Shown here in pieces: positions 12,201 to 18,183 of a stretch of 37,453 nt of DNA. The notes under the pieces are model-generated. The model was given only the letters and a program-made list of their open reading frames with translations, was not told where the DNA came from and ran no database searches. Position numbers and translations under genes: made by a program. Numbering within the stretch: position 1 is the first letter of the stretch; every line of letters starts with the position of its first letter. The DNA is from an uncultured Akkermansia sp. (lineage in GTDB: Bacteria; Verrucomicrobiota; Verrucomicrobiia; Verrucomicrobiales; Akkermansiaceae), in NCBI GenBank assembly GCA_947631275.1, contig CANRKR010000019.1, forward strand, positions 1 to 37,453. The letters run 5' to 3'.

Positions 12201-13675
12201 CGCTGGATGGCCCCACGATGCTGCGCGCGACTTCTCAGCCGAATATGTCCTTCAACTCTTTCTCTGCGGAGAAAGGGGCGCGCCTGACGCTCTACTCGGA
12301 CAGCGTCATCCCCCCGACGGAAGAGTCCTATGTGCTGGGCACCGTGACAGATGTGATGAAGTCCGGTCTCGGAGAAGACAGCATCATCATACCGGAGCTC
12401 CAGGGGACGGCTTTCTGGCGCGTGAGCGAGGCTCGTGTATGCCTGGAGGGCAGGGAGCTCCTGCTGAAGCTCTCAATGGACGGCAACAACAAACTCCTCG
12501 CGGCAATGGATCCCGATGCTTCGCAAAATGCCAAAGCCGGCGCGGAGGCTCTCTGGCAACTTGTCGGCAAGACCGATAGCGCACGCGTCATGGGAGAACT
12601 CGCCGATCCGGATTCCGACATCAAGAAACTGGCAGACGATGCCGGGTTGCGTAGTGAGTTCGGCGATGCAAAGGGGCTGGAGAAGCTGATGGCGGGCTCC
12701 GTGGGCGCCAGCTTCGTCGGCGTGGCTCCCGCGCTCGGGCAGGATATGCACCGGCAGCTCTCCGCCATCCGCAACCGCACTGCGTCCATGGGCTCTGAGG
12801 TCTCTCCGACGGATGGAACCGATGGGCGGACATCCTGGCACGCATGGATTAATGCCGAGAGCGGCTACCATGAGCTGGACGACGACGGGCTTCAGCCCGG
12901 CTACCGCCTCAATGGCTGGGGCGGCACGGTCGGTATAGATGCCGATGTTTCTCCCTCCACGACGGTCGGTCTCGCCCTGAGCGCCATGTACAATGATCTC
13001 AAGTCCAGCGCAGCCGACAGCATGACGAGCGATCTGGACACCTGCTACCTCAGCTTCTTCCAACGCCACATGAGCGGACGCTGGTCCCACACTCTCGTGC
13101 TGAGCGTCGGCATGGCTTCTCTCGACAGCAAGCGCACCGTGGCTCTCACCGGCGGCTCCTATACCGCCAGCGGAGACACGGACGGGTATGCTCTGGGCGC
13201 TCTCTACGAGGTCGGCTACACGCATGGACTGGATCCGGAACGCTTCGGCGCCCTGCAATCGGTCTTCAACGTGGAGTTCCGCCGCGTTTCGCTCAGCGGG
13301 TTTGAGGAGCATGGCTCCGCCGCTGCGCTGCACGTGGATGACATGGAGGAGACTGTCGTCACCTTCGGCGCGGGTCTCCGCTACCAGCGCTTTATGGGGA
13401 CCCGGGTGGTGAATCGGTCCGCTCTGCTGGAGCTGCGTGCGCTCGCCAGGGTGGATGCCGGCGACACGCGCGGTGAAGCCGTCACCGGCTTCCTCGACGG
13501 AGATTACAGGAACCATCTTCGCGGCGCGGAGATCGGTCGCATCGGCGCGGAACTCGGCGCGGGCGTCACGGTACCCGTGGGAACCAGCGGCTCCATCTTT
13601 GTCGATGCTTCCCTCGAGCTGCGCAGCGGCTACACCTCGTTCGACGCTTCGGCGGGATACAGGATCGGATTTTGA
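203..13675 (+). CDS. Giant autotransporter with GH16 glycoside hydrolase passenger and PATR repeats
   Basis: 4490 residues, predicted to be a surface-exposed outer-membrane protein. ATG 203 is preferred over an in-frame TTG at 164 because it starts directly at a signal peptide (MKLHLPFGLRKALLSC, then a hydrophobic Ala/Leu stretch ending near GTLGAED). Residues ~164-450 form a GH16 domain: FEDQFDG near its start, GYVEVRAKYE, then GEIDIMEHL with E304, D306 and E309, the catalytic E-x-D-x-x-E pattern of laminarinase-like GH16. Residues ~460-3170 hold five repeat modules containing autotransporter-associated beta-strand motifs (for example IIKTGAGELEIDGDTSGYSG). Residues ~3170-4200 are further Gly/Val-rich beta-helix-like sequence. 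Residues ~4210-4490 look like an autotransporter beta-barrel ending in Phe (YRIGF). GH16 enzymes of gut bacteria cut beta-1,3-glucans, galactans or mucin O-glycans; the substrate here cannot be read from sequence. Whether the passenger stays attached is unknown. Confidence 0.9.
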   Translation: MKLHLPFGLRKALLSCLTALSAALPVTLASGTLGAEDITLGGENSIAPDEELDASVHAVLRAAEEQEEAMLISETSFGIDPDPLSRPYSGNFDDLPETVLQPASREGTLALDSTVDQSAQLARQSLLQLKEDRLFSNTAVIASDGVQVLEATATPEGVPGILATNNWGLVFEDQFDGKSSDDSALNTRLWTRIPYESPNQANNWRAHQSIDKDLVSFEDKDGNSTMRLWGKYGKHTNQNNQNNTTQDVYACGGVRSQGVFSFQYGYVEVRAKYENAKGVWPAIWMMPERVQAGLDGGGWPRSGEIDIMEHLNYEGKFYQTLHRAAAKGGVDSQISVAQPTLNKDAWHTYGVEWTAQSITFYLDGGQTGKIAWDESGYTLYGAKGAVTGSHTWTEGERELWPFDYAGNTFYLILDQQIGGGWPGNPDDASKKTLSSQGVSMWIDYVKVYSDVEKYNHLGKCTLTWQEAGGTWAETEGSLWNKGAFLAADSVVFGEVTTKDVTISGAVHATNMDVNAAGYTFTGAREDAKLVVRETLTLADGATVNLAVSAEIGRLSGAGNLTTSGTGKTLCLYTWNGDYSADPYTGTITVSNGWNLVVSSAGVSAGTIDLTQQGDNNYLVFDSNNSGVYLGDITLNANLVGVKNVQGRGGRKVTITGTVSGVDRVLSVTKYSGAGLSNCFVFEGDVSRFTGFDATTGMANTTSVFTSGIAAFTFKAGLALSGDTTFNVGDYDNDSASNANPKPVSRNWIELTETSRLTGEGDIIKTGAGELEIDGDTSGYSGTMRLQVGKLILDGIDGSQVDVSLENATADANVVNLNASKRAGASGGVLRSVGMGGEAVSGKVMLGAGAKWTLQEVTLTTGETLTIGGAAGSSITLGGSEGMNLTGGTLVLSAGVAFGGKLNITLTGSDLPAGLIGLEAGANLKGLKLNLVGLQQAVEAAGGILEWKYQLFSLPTVGEDGQNDAQKALAQEWLNQMDVPYEGCSLFVDESGFISLRKADLVWSSPSDTVWKEGKTGWGEGGTDVFQSGCTVTFGATSAVTTVTIDGPVSVNNMNVNGAYTFSGNGSNSQLKVGGALSLGGNATIGLSSTIAVLSGTGDLTIGNTGTNVVTITEVDSEFTGSIKLANESRLKLDDGTYSGTLKLTGELAYLTAHNEELSVEAEGQGEHVLSFFYAQQIGNATGLSGINVGGDGANATVKDLTAGVGGATFTFDNSRNGEGSWAGYSGSLTVTGTVSGYTGFVAKHAGARTYSDIIFTGTVKLGDTASFATEGSSSHRTPQVGTWASLSIIEFSDGSVITGTDTTITKTGAGKLKIAGDTSGLTGTLKLQGGGLELNGIDGSGIAVSLENATVNSNVMNLGGNGGVLGSVGVGESVTSGKVMLAAGASWTLNGISLTNNQTLTISGGAGSSVNLGGNGGINLTGGTLELGSGVAFSGELKIALTGSGDPTGLIKLQENVNLDALGLSLTGLGAAIGDTSVSTWNYQLFSGNLDGGVLDLAEAWLAGAKLDEDYADYKLVPDANGAVSLELRYLTWSSTTDGVWQNNDATGDWKREGTFSNGKSVAFSGDGKKDVTISGAVQPADMTVSGTGYKFQEQESGTNNLEVTGTLNLAENTTTTLGLKATIARLTGGTASAGGEEGLAVAAETPAPELVIERTGKDADAAHEVWIKDASGYNGTIKVGSGGLLVVRPTESNGTFTAPGATVDLSGGGVLAFDTASYTGNVVFNANLKGVTKLHGKGGRRVTIIGSVEGLNQKLTVEAYNNAGLYDCFVFDGDVSAFSGFDATANMANTVTHFPGGIAAFTFKAGLALSNNTTFNVGDYDNDSDSGTDPESVSRNWIELTETSQLTGTGDIIKTGAGELEIDGDTSGYSGTMKLQAGKLILDGIDGTNVSVSLENTNGDANVLDLNVTKRTPATDDAGEEVELTGSVLKSVSIGGSATSGKVMLAAGASWTLNEISLTNNQTLTISGGAGSSVNLGGDEGVNLTDGTLALDGGVTFYGALNVALAGDKSPKVDLKDTTDFSNLGLHVTGLSNVIGDGSADNWSYQLFSTQLSGDLLAGVKNWLKGVELEASYADSYRLSVKSDGQTIYLRSLVLTWVGTEATWTEEGSVTTTWAREALFERGDQVLFGETSQKTVQIDGGVTASEMTVEADGYTFSAKAEGKENDALTVTGTLNLARNTTTTLGLKTTIASLSGEGGDGAAPKLVIERSGQDPAAAHEVWIKDASEYNGTIEVKGGGLLVVRLAAGADGTFTAPGMTVDLSGGGVLAFDNNTDGYYKGNVIFNANLTGVIKLQAKGGRNVAVTGTVQGNNSSLTAEKYAGAGLSACFVFEGAVSGFTGFTTGADMCNPSLHGQKTIAAFTFKSGLTLSGSTTFDVADYDNVNTANRHWIELTESSSLTGTGDIIKTGAGELEIDGNTSGYSGTMKLQAGKLILDGIDGSRVDVSLENATADANVVNLNASKRAGASGGVLKSVSVGEGATSGKVMLGAGASWTLNEISLTAQQTLTISGGEGSSLTLGGDGGMSLPDGTLALGAGVAFGGQLNVVLSVDSVSTGAIGLEDNTNLSGLTLNLVGLEAVVRGAPEEWGGYKLFSTELSGDLLSKVKDWLKEVDLGTPYRDSYRLSVKSDGQIYLRPLVLTWDGGAVTWTEGSEAGEWKGGNSFERGDQVLFEETGKGTVEIDGAVTASEMTVNVSGYTFSAKAEGKEGDALTVTGTLSLEENAETTIELSSTINELSGDGNLTIGNTGTNVVTITEVGDDFSGSIKLANESRLKLDDGTYSGTLKLTGELAYLTAHNEELSVEAEGQGEHVLSFFYAQQIGNATGLSGINVGGDGANATVKDLTAGVGGATFTFDNSRNGSGVWAGYSGSLTVTGTVRGYTGFVAKHAGARTYSDIIFTGTVNLGTEASFDTEGSSSHKTPQVGTWAALSTIEFSSGSTITGTDTTITKTGAGKLKIAGDTSGLTGTLKLQGGVLELNGIDGSGIVLSLEDAEAETTLQGAGVLGRVDIGGDAASGEVVLGTGASWRVENMGIQKGQVLTITGGTDANVRFGTETGEVSSMVLGGTLALNGGTYDGALKLQLGSDAREDGVQIVIGDGVEIGREDVTLKIEVTAAFIERLNETWRYKLFDGKMTEELAAHVLVEPDEEIRKKGCTFTVGSDGYLTVARLAERYWNGGPAPLEWGGNSTPWTDRDGKGAYSWENERVLEDRNSYMDVHFTAESGEHTVNVLNQDGGPIEADQLTIGGAAAGKTQSYTFSGGSLEIQKSLTSGANTDLKVENSITVKGKAEVEGVLTVSGGGEVSVGTNSSVKAVMVEEEGKFTAGKGLKVAGNLEVNGTAQFEQVEVGGKVSVGQGAELNSTDTLTVQSLEVHGNLNSAGALMAQSLEVRGNVSLDGGGAVKGDVTLGNGGSLKATGNLEIAGKVVAEGGSLVVQQGGKLITGAWEGSLSSLTLNYGASVTMNGTIAGTVNLGALVHNGDSELVLDGLKDVSAGMMLSVSGTTGDGQLTVRLSTEFLDSIVNSGNRYTLFDTRNHAEITGIEIGEELGYIIGMDWKTGILTVEMEAAPEIQPDSVYTSSEEQNDSDEWKTREPGANIYYDVASYEEIRIDKNTSINISDESRPEYHFGETGLVLHNLQGKEAGAELSVIGGAKNDIVTLQDWENEKTDSRVVTYGGTLRVENAKLRIDHGKRDEEGVVLNEEKAASVFANFTGSLDLSKGKGLEMALGVLELSGAENDLGSGGITFTNATELSQLILSAGETRAAGEITVQTATMFAALNESPVDEETQPIGRQEHILLQDGAILALGAESKKTIIGDGVVIGYAPAAPTETDDGSARSTDATEDSGALTGTVSMRGKVNLAAGARVTGVHMEFEEGAEVTWHAGSAASAQDEIYGLVATGGKLSGGKDIAIRVKEWKPGVCSPTMCSGMDFSNYTGKMTIRKSENNQVFAGVTGGAGWNMDVESGGRVVFDVLNDAGQNAAWTMGDVTLRSGAILTLCFTLDGPTMLRATSQPNMSFNSFSAEKGARLTLYSDSVIPPTEESYVLGTVTDVMKSGLGEDSIIIPELQGTAFWRVSEARVCLEGRELLLKLSMDGNNKLLAAMDPDASQNAKAGAEALWQLVGKTDSARVMGELADPDSDIKKLADDAGLRSEFGDAKGLEKLMAGSVGASFVGVAPALGQDMHRQLSAIRNRTASMGSEVSPTDGTDGRTSWHAWINAESGYHELDDDGLQPGYRLNGWGGTVGIDADVSPSTTVGLALSAMYNDLKSSAADSMTSDLDTCYLSFFQRHMSGRWSHTLVLSVGMASLDSKRTVALTGGSYTASGDTDGYALGALYEVGYTHGLDPERFGALQSVFNVEFRRVSLSGFEEHGSAAALHVDDMEETVVTFGAGLRYQRFMGTRVVNRSALLELRALARVDAGDTRGEAVTGFLDGDYRNHLRGAEIGRIGAELGAGVTVPVGTSGSIFVDASLELRSGYTSFDASAGYRIGF
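3501..4228 (+). repeat. Long direct repeat, copy 1 (module 2)
   Basis: This segment matches 8430-9157 nearly base for base. About 290 bp, roughly from 3563 to 3853, appear identical by eye. The near identity also covers synonymous positions, so it reflects recent duplication or gene conversion rather than protein-level constraint alone. Confidence 0.85.
8430..9157 (+). repeat. Long direct repeat, copy 2 (module 5)
   Basis: Second copy of the 3501-4228 segment at an offset of exactly 4929 nt. Differences are clustered, for example near 8470-8485 and 8780-8800. Recombination between the two copies would delete or duplicate three modules in frame. Confidence 0.85.
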
Positions 13676-13742
13676 GTGAGCACGAGGTACCGTAGTCTCC
13701 ATAGATTGTAGCGCTCCCTCAATTAACCGAGTACGGAATTTG

Positions 13743-13770
13743 CAGGCTTCGCACGGGTTCGCGAAGCCTG
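13743..13770 (+). terminator. Strong hairpin, possible terminator of the autotransporter gene
   Basis: Perfect 10-bp stem, CAGGCTTCGC paired with GCGAAGCCTG, around an 8-nt loop, 68 nt after the autotransporter stop codon. No T-run follows on either strand, so it may be a non-canonical terminator or an mRNA 3'-stabilising hairpin. Confidence 0.45.
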
Positions 13771-13918
13771 TACGGCGCGGAGTTTTCGGGATGAGGAGGG
13801 GAGCGGTACAAAGCGACAGCAGATTTGCTACGTCAATTCGTGCCTCCAAATGCATTTGCCCCGGGGCGGGAATGACACTATTTTTTCACAGCAACGGTGA
13901 GAGAACGGTTATTTGCGC

Positions 13919-13947
13919 TTGCAAGGGAAGGGGAACTTTGGCATACT
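13919..13947 (+). promoter_or_regulatory. Promoter of the FHA-protein/lipoprotein operon
   Basis: TTGCAA (13919-13924), a 17-nt spacer and CATACT (13942-13947). Transcription would start near 13954, about 14 nt before the ATG at 13968. The same hexamer pair style occurs at several other genes in the window. Confidence 0.6.
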
Positions 13948-13967
13948 CACGGGAGAACCATAGAAAT

Positions 13968-14606
13968 ATGCCACTTATTTACATCAAGAATTCGACTCAG
14001 GTGTACACCTTTGAGCTGCCGGTTGTGCCGGGGACGGAGGTCGTGTTGGGGAGTGCTCCGACGTGTTCGGTGTTTTTACCTGCAGAGGCCGGGGTGGCGC
14101 CAATGCATGCGCGCATAATTTACCAGCCGGAAGGGTATGTGATTGAGGATTTGCAGAGCGGGTACGGAACTTTTCAGAATGGGAGACCTGTGCAGGCGGA
14201 GTACATGATGCCGGGCGTTGATTACATGCTTGGTGCGGTGGGCGTGTGTTATGATCCACAGGGGAGTGCCGCCTACCCACAGGGAGGGGCGCCGCCGCAG
14301 CAGCAACAGGTGGCCGGGCAGCCCGGTGGGGTGAAAAAGAAGAGTCCGCTGCGCCGGGGCGCCGCTGCTGCAGGAGGGGGACTGGATGCCAAACAACTCC
14401 GGGCGATGGCGGCTAAGTACAAGCGTCCGGGCGCCGGTGGAAGCCTGGCAAAGACTCTGTATGTGATTATCCTTTTCATCGTAGCTTTTTATGCGGGAAT
14501 TGCGTTGCATCACTGGCAACGCACGGGTAATTTCCTCCCCGGAATTGTGGAAGACGGCGCCGCGGGGGGTAACGCTGCAGAGAGCAGCGCTGCAGAAGAT
14601 AATTAA
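13968..14606 (+). CDS. FHA-domain protein with a single membrane anchor
   Basis: 212 residues. ATG 13968 is chosen because the protein then begins exactly at the FHA-like fold (MPLIYIKNST) and the start lies just after the predicted promoter. Residues ~1-95 resemble a forkhead-associated domain, with G28, H47 and N71-G72 at family positions. The usual Arg of the G-R pair is Ser29, so phosphothreonine binding may be weak or lost. A Pro/Gln/Gly linker (~98-160) leads to one membrane segment (~164-180) and a short acidic Ala/Ser tail. Orientation is probably FHA in the cytoplasm, C-terminus in the periplasm. It is followed after 14 nt by a lipoprotein gene, so the two may form an envelope complex. 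Function unknown. Confidence 0.75.
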   Translation: MPLIYIKNSTQVYTFELPVVPGTEVVLGSAPTCSVFLPAEAGVAPMHARIIYQPEGYVIEDLQSGYGTFQNGRPVQAEYMMPGVDYMLGAVGVCYDPQGSAAYPQGGAPPQQQQVAGQPGGVKKKSPLRRGAAAAGGGLDAKQLRAMAAKYKRPGAGGSLAKTLYVIILFIVAFYAGIALHHWQRTGNFLPGIVEDGAAGGNAAESSAAEDN

Positions 14607-14620
14607 GGACGACGGACCGG

Positions 14621-15934
14621 ATGACGAAGCGATGGGTCAGGGTGGCGGCATGTGCCGTGCTGTTCTCTCTGCTGCCGTCGGCGTGTCGCGAGGAGAAGGA
14701 ACAGAAGTCCGGGAACGCGGATAACGGCGGAGAGGTCCTGCCGCTTCCCGTGGATCATCTGCAGCCGGCAGCGCCGGAAGAGGCATTGGTGCGCGAGCAA
14801 ATCCTGCCTTTACTGGCGGATTATCCCATGGTGCAGCTGGGGGAGTTGGAGATGGACACTCGTGCGGAGAAAGACGGCGCTGTTCAGATAGCGGCGCGTG
14901 TGTTGCTCCGAGTGCAGGAAGATTTGTATGAAGCGGAAGAGAATCCAGGGAATTTTGACGAGGATCTCAAGCAGATCAACCAGGCGATGAATCAGGCCAT
15001 GCTGCCGGATGCTCACTTTCTGTTGCAGGTTGGGGCGCAGGCTGATGCGTTGACAGATGAGGATCGCGCGGTGAAGCCGTTGCCACCGGAACTGCAGAGG
15101 ATGGTTGATGAGGTGCAGGAGATCGCGAGGCGTCCGCTCTATCGCCTGCGTACCCCGGCGAACACGGCGGTGGAGGTGCCTCTCACCATGCGCGCGGTCG
15201 AAAAGGACGGGCAGTGGAGCTTCAGCGACACTCACTTTGACACGGCGCCGCTGAAGGCGCTGCAGCCCCTGATTGCCGCGCAGGCTCTCCCGCAGGGGGC
15301 GGCTATCTATACCGCCGGGTTTGAGGCGCAGGTGCGCGCCGAGTTGCAAGCAAAGATGACGGCATTTTGCACTGAGGCGCAGACCTACATCAGGAGTCGG
15401 GAACAAACTGCGCGTGAGACTCTGCTGCGAATGCAATCCAGCCATGAAGAGGCTGAGAAAAGAGCGCAGCAACAGGAGGAGGCTCGCGCAGCCTGGGAGA
15501 AGTCCTGTGCGGGATTGCTTTACGACGCCGCCCTCTACGAGGGGGAGTGGAAACGAGGAGACTCCTTCGGCAAATTCTCCCTGCGTATCTCCAAAGGGAA
15601 GGTTTTCCCGGAGGGATTCCAATTCGTCGGCACGCTGAGTGATACCGATCTGCCTCAGGCGGAAATGCAGGTGACGGGGCGTGCTGAACCCGCTAAGCCG
15701 GGCGAAGCGATTCCATGCGTGGTACGCATTTTCAACGGACGCTATGATCCGGATGTGCCGACAGCGGAGGTGTTTGATGCTAAGGATGCGTTGATGAGGC
15801 TTTCCCTTGCGCCGGATGGGACGCTTTCCGGCGTGATGACATGCGAGAGCTGGGGAGAGGCGGAAGCTGACAGGGTGTTTCAGGTTCAGCTTCACATGGT
15901 GCTCCCCAGGCAATCTGATCGCCGTCGTCGGTGA
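14621..15934 (+). CDS. Predicted lipoprotein, function unknown
   Basis: 437 residues. The signal sequence MTKRWVRVAACAVLFSLLPS ends in a lipobox-like LPSAC, giving lipidation at Cys22. An AAGGA-type ribosome binding site sits about 10 nt before the ATG, one of the few clear ones in the window. The mature protein is acidic and mixed alpha/beta at the start. Residues ~235-295 are rich in Glu, Gln, Ala and Arg and probably form a coiled coil (motif EEAEKRAQQQEEAR). The C-terminal ~140 residues look beta-rich. It lies 14 nt downstream of the membrane FHA gene and is likely cotranscribed with it. I do not recognise a family. Confidence 0.7.
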   Translation: MTKRWVRVAACAVLFSLLPSACREEKEQKSGNADNGGEVLPLPVDHLQPAAPEEALVREQILPLLADYPMVQLGELEMDTRAEKDGAVQIAARVLLRVQEDLYEAEENPGNFDEDLKQINQAMNQAMLPDAHFLLQVGAQADALTDEDRAVKPLPPELQRMVDEVQEIARRPLYRLRTPANTAVEVPLTMRAVEKDGQWSFSDTHFDTAPLKALQPLIAAQALPQGAAIYTAGFEAQVRAELQAKMTAFCTEAQTYIRSREQTARETLLRMQSSHEEAEKRAQQQEEARAAWEKSCAGLLYDAALYEGEWKRGDSFGKFSLRISKGKVFPEGFQFVGTLSDTDLPQAEMQVTGRAEPAKPGEAIPCVVRIFNGRYDPDVPTAEVFDAKDALMRLSLAPDGTLSGVMTCESWGEAEADRVFQVQLHMVLPRQSDRRRR

Positions 15935-15972
15935 GTTCGTGGACATCGCATCAGAAGGCGTGATTTGCTTCG

Positions 15973-16005
15973 GCTGAATTTCAGCTTTGGGATTTTAAAA
16001 TTTTT
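15973..16005 (+). terminator. Weak terminator-like hairpin after the lipoprotein gene
   Basis: GCTGA-ATT-TCAGC (15973-15985) followed by T/A-rich sequence including TTTTAAAATTTTT. The stem is only 5 bp, so this is tentative. Confidence 0.3.
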
Positions 16006-16051
16006 GCGTTTGCGTGCGAATTTCGTTGCTCCGAATCGTTTCAGATTTGGC

Positions 16052-16081
16052 TTGACTTAACGGCGGTCGGTATGGCAGAAT
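16052..16081 (+). promoter_or_regulatory. Candidate promoter of rlmH
   Basis: TTGACT (16052-16057), an 18-nt spacer and CAGAAT (16076-16081). It would give a leader of about 108 nt before the ATG at 16196. That leader is GC-rich and contains complementary C/G runs around 16095-16135, but I recognise no known riboswitch. Confidence 0.4.
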
Positions 16082-16195
16082 TCGCGTGCCGCCGGGGCTC
16101 CCGGAGGTGCAGCCGGAGAACCCCGCCAGGACCGAGAGGTAGCAACGGTATTCGGTCTGTGTCTGTCGGGGTAGCCTCGGCGGTTTTTCTCTCCC

Positions 16196-16636
16196 ATGGA
16201 AGCGCTCGTGCTAGCTGCGGACAAGCCGACCCTGGAGTATGCTGCCGAGGGTGTTGAGCTGTACAGGAAGCGGCTGCAGGGATTCGGCAAGGTGGAGGTG
16301 AGGTATGTGCGCGGCGGAAGCTCGGAGGAAGTGTCGGCACGGTTGCTGCGGGCAAGTGAGGGGTGTCTGCGCATCGCGGTGGATGAGCGCGGGAAGAACA
16401 TGAGCACACGCGAGCTGACGAAGCTGTGGAAGGAATGGCAGCTGCGCTCAGTGCGGCGCGTAGCTTTCATGGTGGGCGCGGCGGACGGACACAGTGAAGA
16501 ACTGAGGGTGGCAAGCGATCTCATTCTTTCTTTCGGACGCCACACAATGCAGCACGAACTGGCGCTCGTGGTACTGATGGAGCAAATTTACCGCGTGCAC
16601 ACACTCCTGGCCGGATTGCCCTATCACCGAGGCTGA
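16196..16636 (+). CDS. rlmH: 23S rRNA (pseudouridine1915-N3)-methyltransferase RlmH
   Basis: 146 residues, close to the ~155 of the family. RlmH is a SPOUT methyltransferase that uses S-adenosylmethionine to methylate pseudouridine 1915 in helix 69 of 23S rRNA on assembled ribosomes. Visible family marks are the SAM-binding loop region [13 protein letters not shown] in place of the common IGGPEG, the knot region [19 protein letters not shown], and the nearly invariant C-terminus PYHR. The start matches the family N-terminus; no Shine-Dalgarno sequence is seen. Its last 13 nt overlap the end of the convergent gph gene. Confidence 0.9.
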   Translation: MEALVLAADKPTLEYAAEGVELYRKRLQGFGKVEVRYVRGGSSEEVSARLLRASEGCLRIAVDERGKNMSTRELTKLWKEWQLRSVRRVAFMVGAADGHSEELRVASDLILSFGRHTMQHELALVVLMEQIYRVHTLLAGLPYHRG

Positions 16637-17304
16637 TCGTCGTGGAGCAGGAGGGAGAGGAGCTGAGAGGTATCCTGCGCCGGCGGGAGCGGTGAGGCAG
16701 CGCAAAGTTCATCCTGCCGGGCGTACCCCCAGCCTACGGCAACAAAGCGGCAGGCGGCGTTTTTTGCCGTGTCGGCATCGTAGAGGGAATCACCGACCAG
16801 GGTGATTTGATGCGGAGGAAGATTCCAAAGTTTTGCGATATGTAGCAGGGCATCCGGCGCCGGTTTGCGTGGAAATTTTCCCGTGAAGCCCAGGACGGGG
16901 TCAAAAGGGATGCCCGGGAACAACTCGCGCACCATCGGTTCGGTGACGTCGTGCGGCTTGTTGGAGAGTACGGCTAATTTGTTTTCGTGCCCGGCAAGGG
17001 CGCGTAGCATCTCCTGTATGCCGGGGTATGGGAGCGTGAAATCCCCGCGCCAGCAGGATGGATAACAGTGGCGAAACGCCGCGTGCATCGGTTCTAATTC
17101 GGCGGCGGGGGCTCCATTCGCGTCCCGGTAGCCGATCGCCTGAGCGCAGAGATTGCGCGCGCCGCGACCGATCATGCCTCGCACCTCCTCCCGGCTGAGC
17201 CGCTGTTTACCCAGAGTTTCCAGCGCACGGTTCACGCCCTCCGCGATGCCGGGGAGGGAATCCGCAAGGGTGCCGTCCAGATCAAAGATGATGCCGCGGT
17301 TCAT
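16624..17304 (-). CDS. gph: HAD-superfamily phosphatase, phosphoglycolate phosphatase-like
   Basis: 226 residues, normal for Gph. It likely hydrolyses 2-phosphoglycolate or a similar small phosphate ester. HAD motifs are all visible: [10 protein letters not shown] with nucleophile D8 and acid/base D10, SNKPHDV (motifs II/III with the Lys), and GDSLYDAD (motif IV). A helical cap lies at ~residues 15-85. The start codon overlaps the lpxA stop codon by one base, so it is translationally coupled and expressed from the lpxA promoter. Pyrophosphatase (PpaX) or another HAD specificity cannot be excluded. Confidence 0.8.
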   Translation of the reverse strand: MNRGIIFDLDGTLADSLPGIAEGVNRALETLGKQRLSREEVRGMIGRGARNLCAQAIGYRDANGAPAAELEPMHAAFRHCYPSCWRGDFTLPYPGIQEMLRALAGHENKLAVLSNKPHDVTEPMVRELFPGIPFDPVLGFTGKFPRKPAPDALLHIAKLWNLPPHQITLVGDSLYDADTAKNAACRFVAVGWGYARQDELCAASPLPPAQDTSQLLSLLLHDDQPR

Positions 17305-18086
17305 CAGTGAATGCAGCCGCGTTCGGATTCATGGAGGAAGCGGATAAGGTTTTGCACGTAGCTGTTGGAGCCGTACGTGGGATCAGACTGCACTGTTTCG
17401 ATGCCGTCGTGGATGTTGGTGCCCTTAACGAGGAAAAGCTTTTTGTAGGCGAACTTGATGGCGCGGATATCATCCTCGGAGATTCCGCGGCGTTGCAGAC
17501 CGATGCTGTTGACGGCGCGCACCGTTGCGGGGAAACCTTCGGCAATCATGTACGGAGGAACATCCTGAGGAATGCGGGCGCAGCCGCCGACCATGGCGTG
17601 CTCCCCTACTCGCACAAACTGATGGAGGGCGGCAAAACCGCCGATGATAGCCCAATCACCGATATGACAATGCCCAGCCACGCCGGCGAAACCGGAGAAG
17701 ATACAGTGATTGCCCACGATGCACTCGTGCCCGCAGTGGGAATTGATGAGGAAGACGTTGTTGCTGCCAATAACGGTTTTGGTTTCGGCGGTCGTGGAGC
17801 GGTTGATGTTGCAATTTTCGCGGAAGACGTTGTCATCCCCGACTTCCAGGAAAGTCGGCTCGCCTTTGTATTTAAGATCCTGCGTTTTTAATCCAATCAC
17901 CGAGAAGGGGAAAAATTCATTGCGCGCGCCGAAGGTGGAGGGCCCGCCGAGTACCACATGACTGTGCAGAACGCAGCCGCTGCCGAGCCGTACCTTGTCA
18001 CCCACTACGCAGTAAGGACCGACCACGACATCTTCCGCAAGTTCGGCTCCCGGGTCAACGATAGCTGTTGGATGGATTTTCGCCAT
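17304..18086 (-). CDS. lpxA: UDP-N-acetylglucosamine acyltransferase LpxA
   Basis: 260 residues, the usual length. LpxA transfers a 3-hydroxyacyl chain from acyl-ACP to UDP-GlcNAc, the first step of lipid A synthesis in the cytoplasm. The protein is a left-handed beta-helix with many hexapeptide repeats (from IHPTAIVDPGA on). The catalytic His is H120 in NSHCGHE. HQF (155-157) and MVGGCA match family sites. G168 aligns with E. coli Gly173, the acyl ruler residue that permits a 14-carbon chain, so a hydroxymyristoyl donor is plausible. The C-terminal helical region (IGLQRRGISEDDIRAIKFAYK) is typical. It stands alone with gph rather than in a fabZ-lpxB cluster. Confidence 0.93.
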   Translation of the reverse strand: MAKIHPTAIVDPGAELAEDVVVGPYCVVGDKVRLGSGCVLHSHVVLGGPSTFGARNEFFPFSVIGLKTQDLKYKGEPTFLEVGDDNVFRENCNINRSTTAETKTVIGSNNVFLINSHCGHECIVGNHCIFSGFAGVAGHCHIGDWAIIGGFAALHQFVRVGEHAMVGGCARIPQDVPPYMIAEGFPATVRAVNSIGLQRRGISEDDIRAIKFAYKKLFLVKGTNIHDGIETVQSDPTYGSNSYVQNLIRFLHESERGCIH

Positions 18087-18092
18087 GACTCG

Positions 18093-18121
18093 ATTCTACC
18101 GCCTTTTCCGTATTTCATCAA
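18093..18121 (-). promoter_or_regulatory. lpxA promoter, predicted leaderless
   Basis: On the minus strand: TTGATG (18121-18116), a 17-nt spacer and TAGAAT (18098-18093), then 6 nt to the lpxA ATG. A start site at the normal distance from the -10 would fall on or next to the ATG. Confidence 0.6.
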
Positions 18122-18183
18122 GTCTCAATTCTGTTAGACAAGAGACGCAGGGAAGGCATGCGGGATAGGATTTGCGGGTGAAA

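Larger units (their letters stand above)
13676..13967. other. Intergenic region after the autotransporter gene
   Basis: About 290 nt with no convincing gene. It holds a strong hairpin at 13743-13770 and, near its end, a promoter at 13919-13947. An open frame runs through it into the FHA gene from 13740, but that stretch shows no conserved protein character and lies upstream of the predicted transcription start. Confidence 0.6.

Noticed and set aside
12473..13855. 460-codon minus-strand open frame over the beta-barrel region
   Set aside because: Antisense to the well-supported barrel domain; no recognisable protein features.
13740..13967. N-terminal extension of the FHA protein by 76 codons
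   Set aside because: It starts in the intergenic hairpin, lies mostly upstream of the predicted promoter, and the FHA fold begins at ATG 13968.
16088..16195. GC-rich leader of rlmH considered as a riboswitch
   Set aside because: Complementary runs exist, but no known riboswitch core was recognised and the promoter itself is uncertain.
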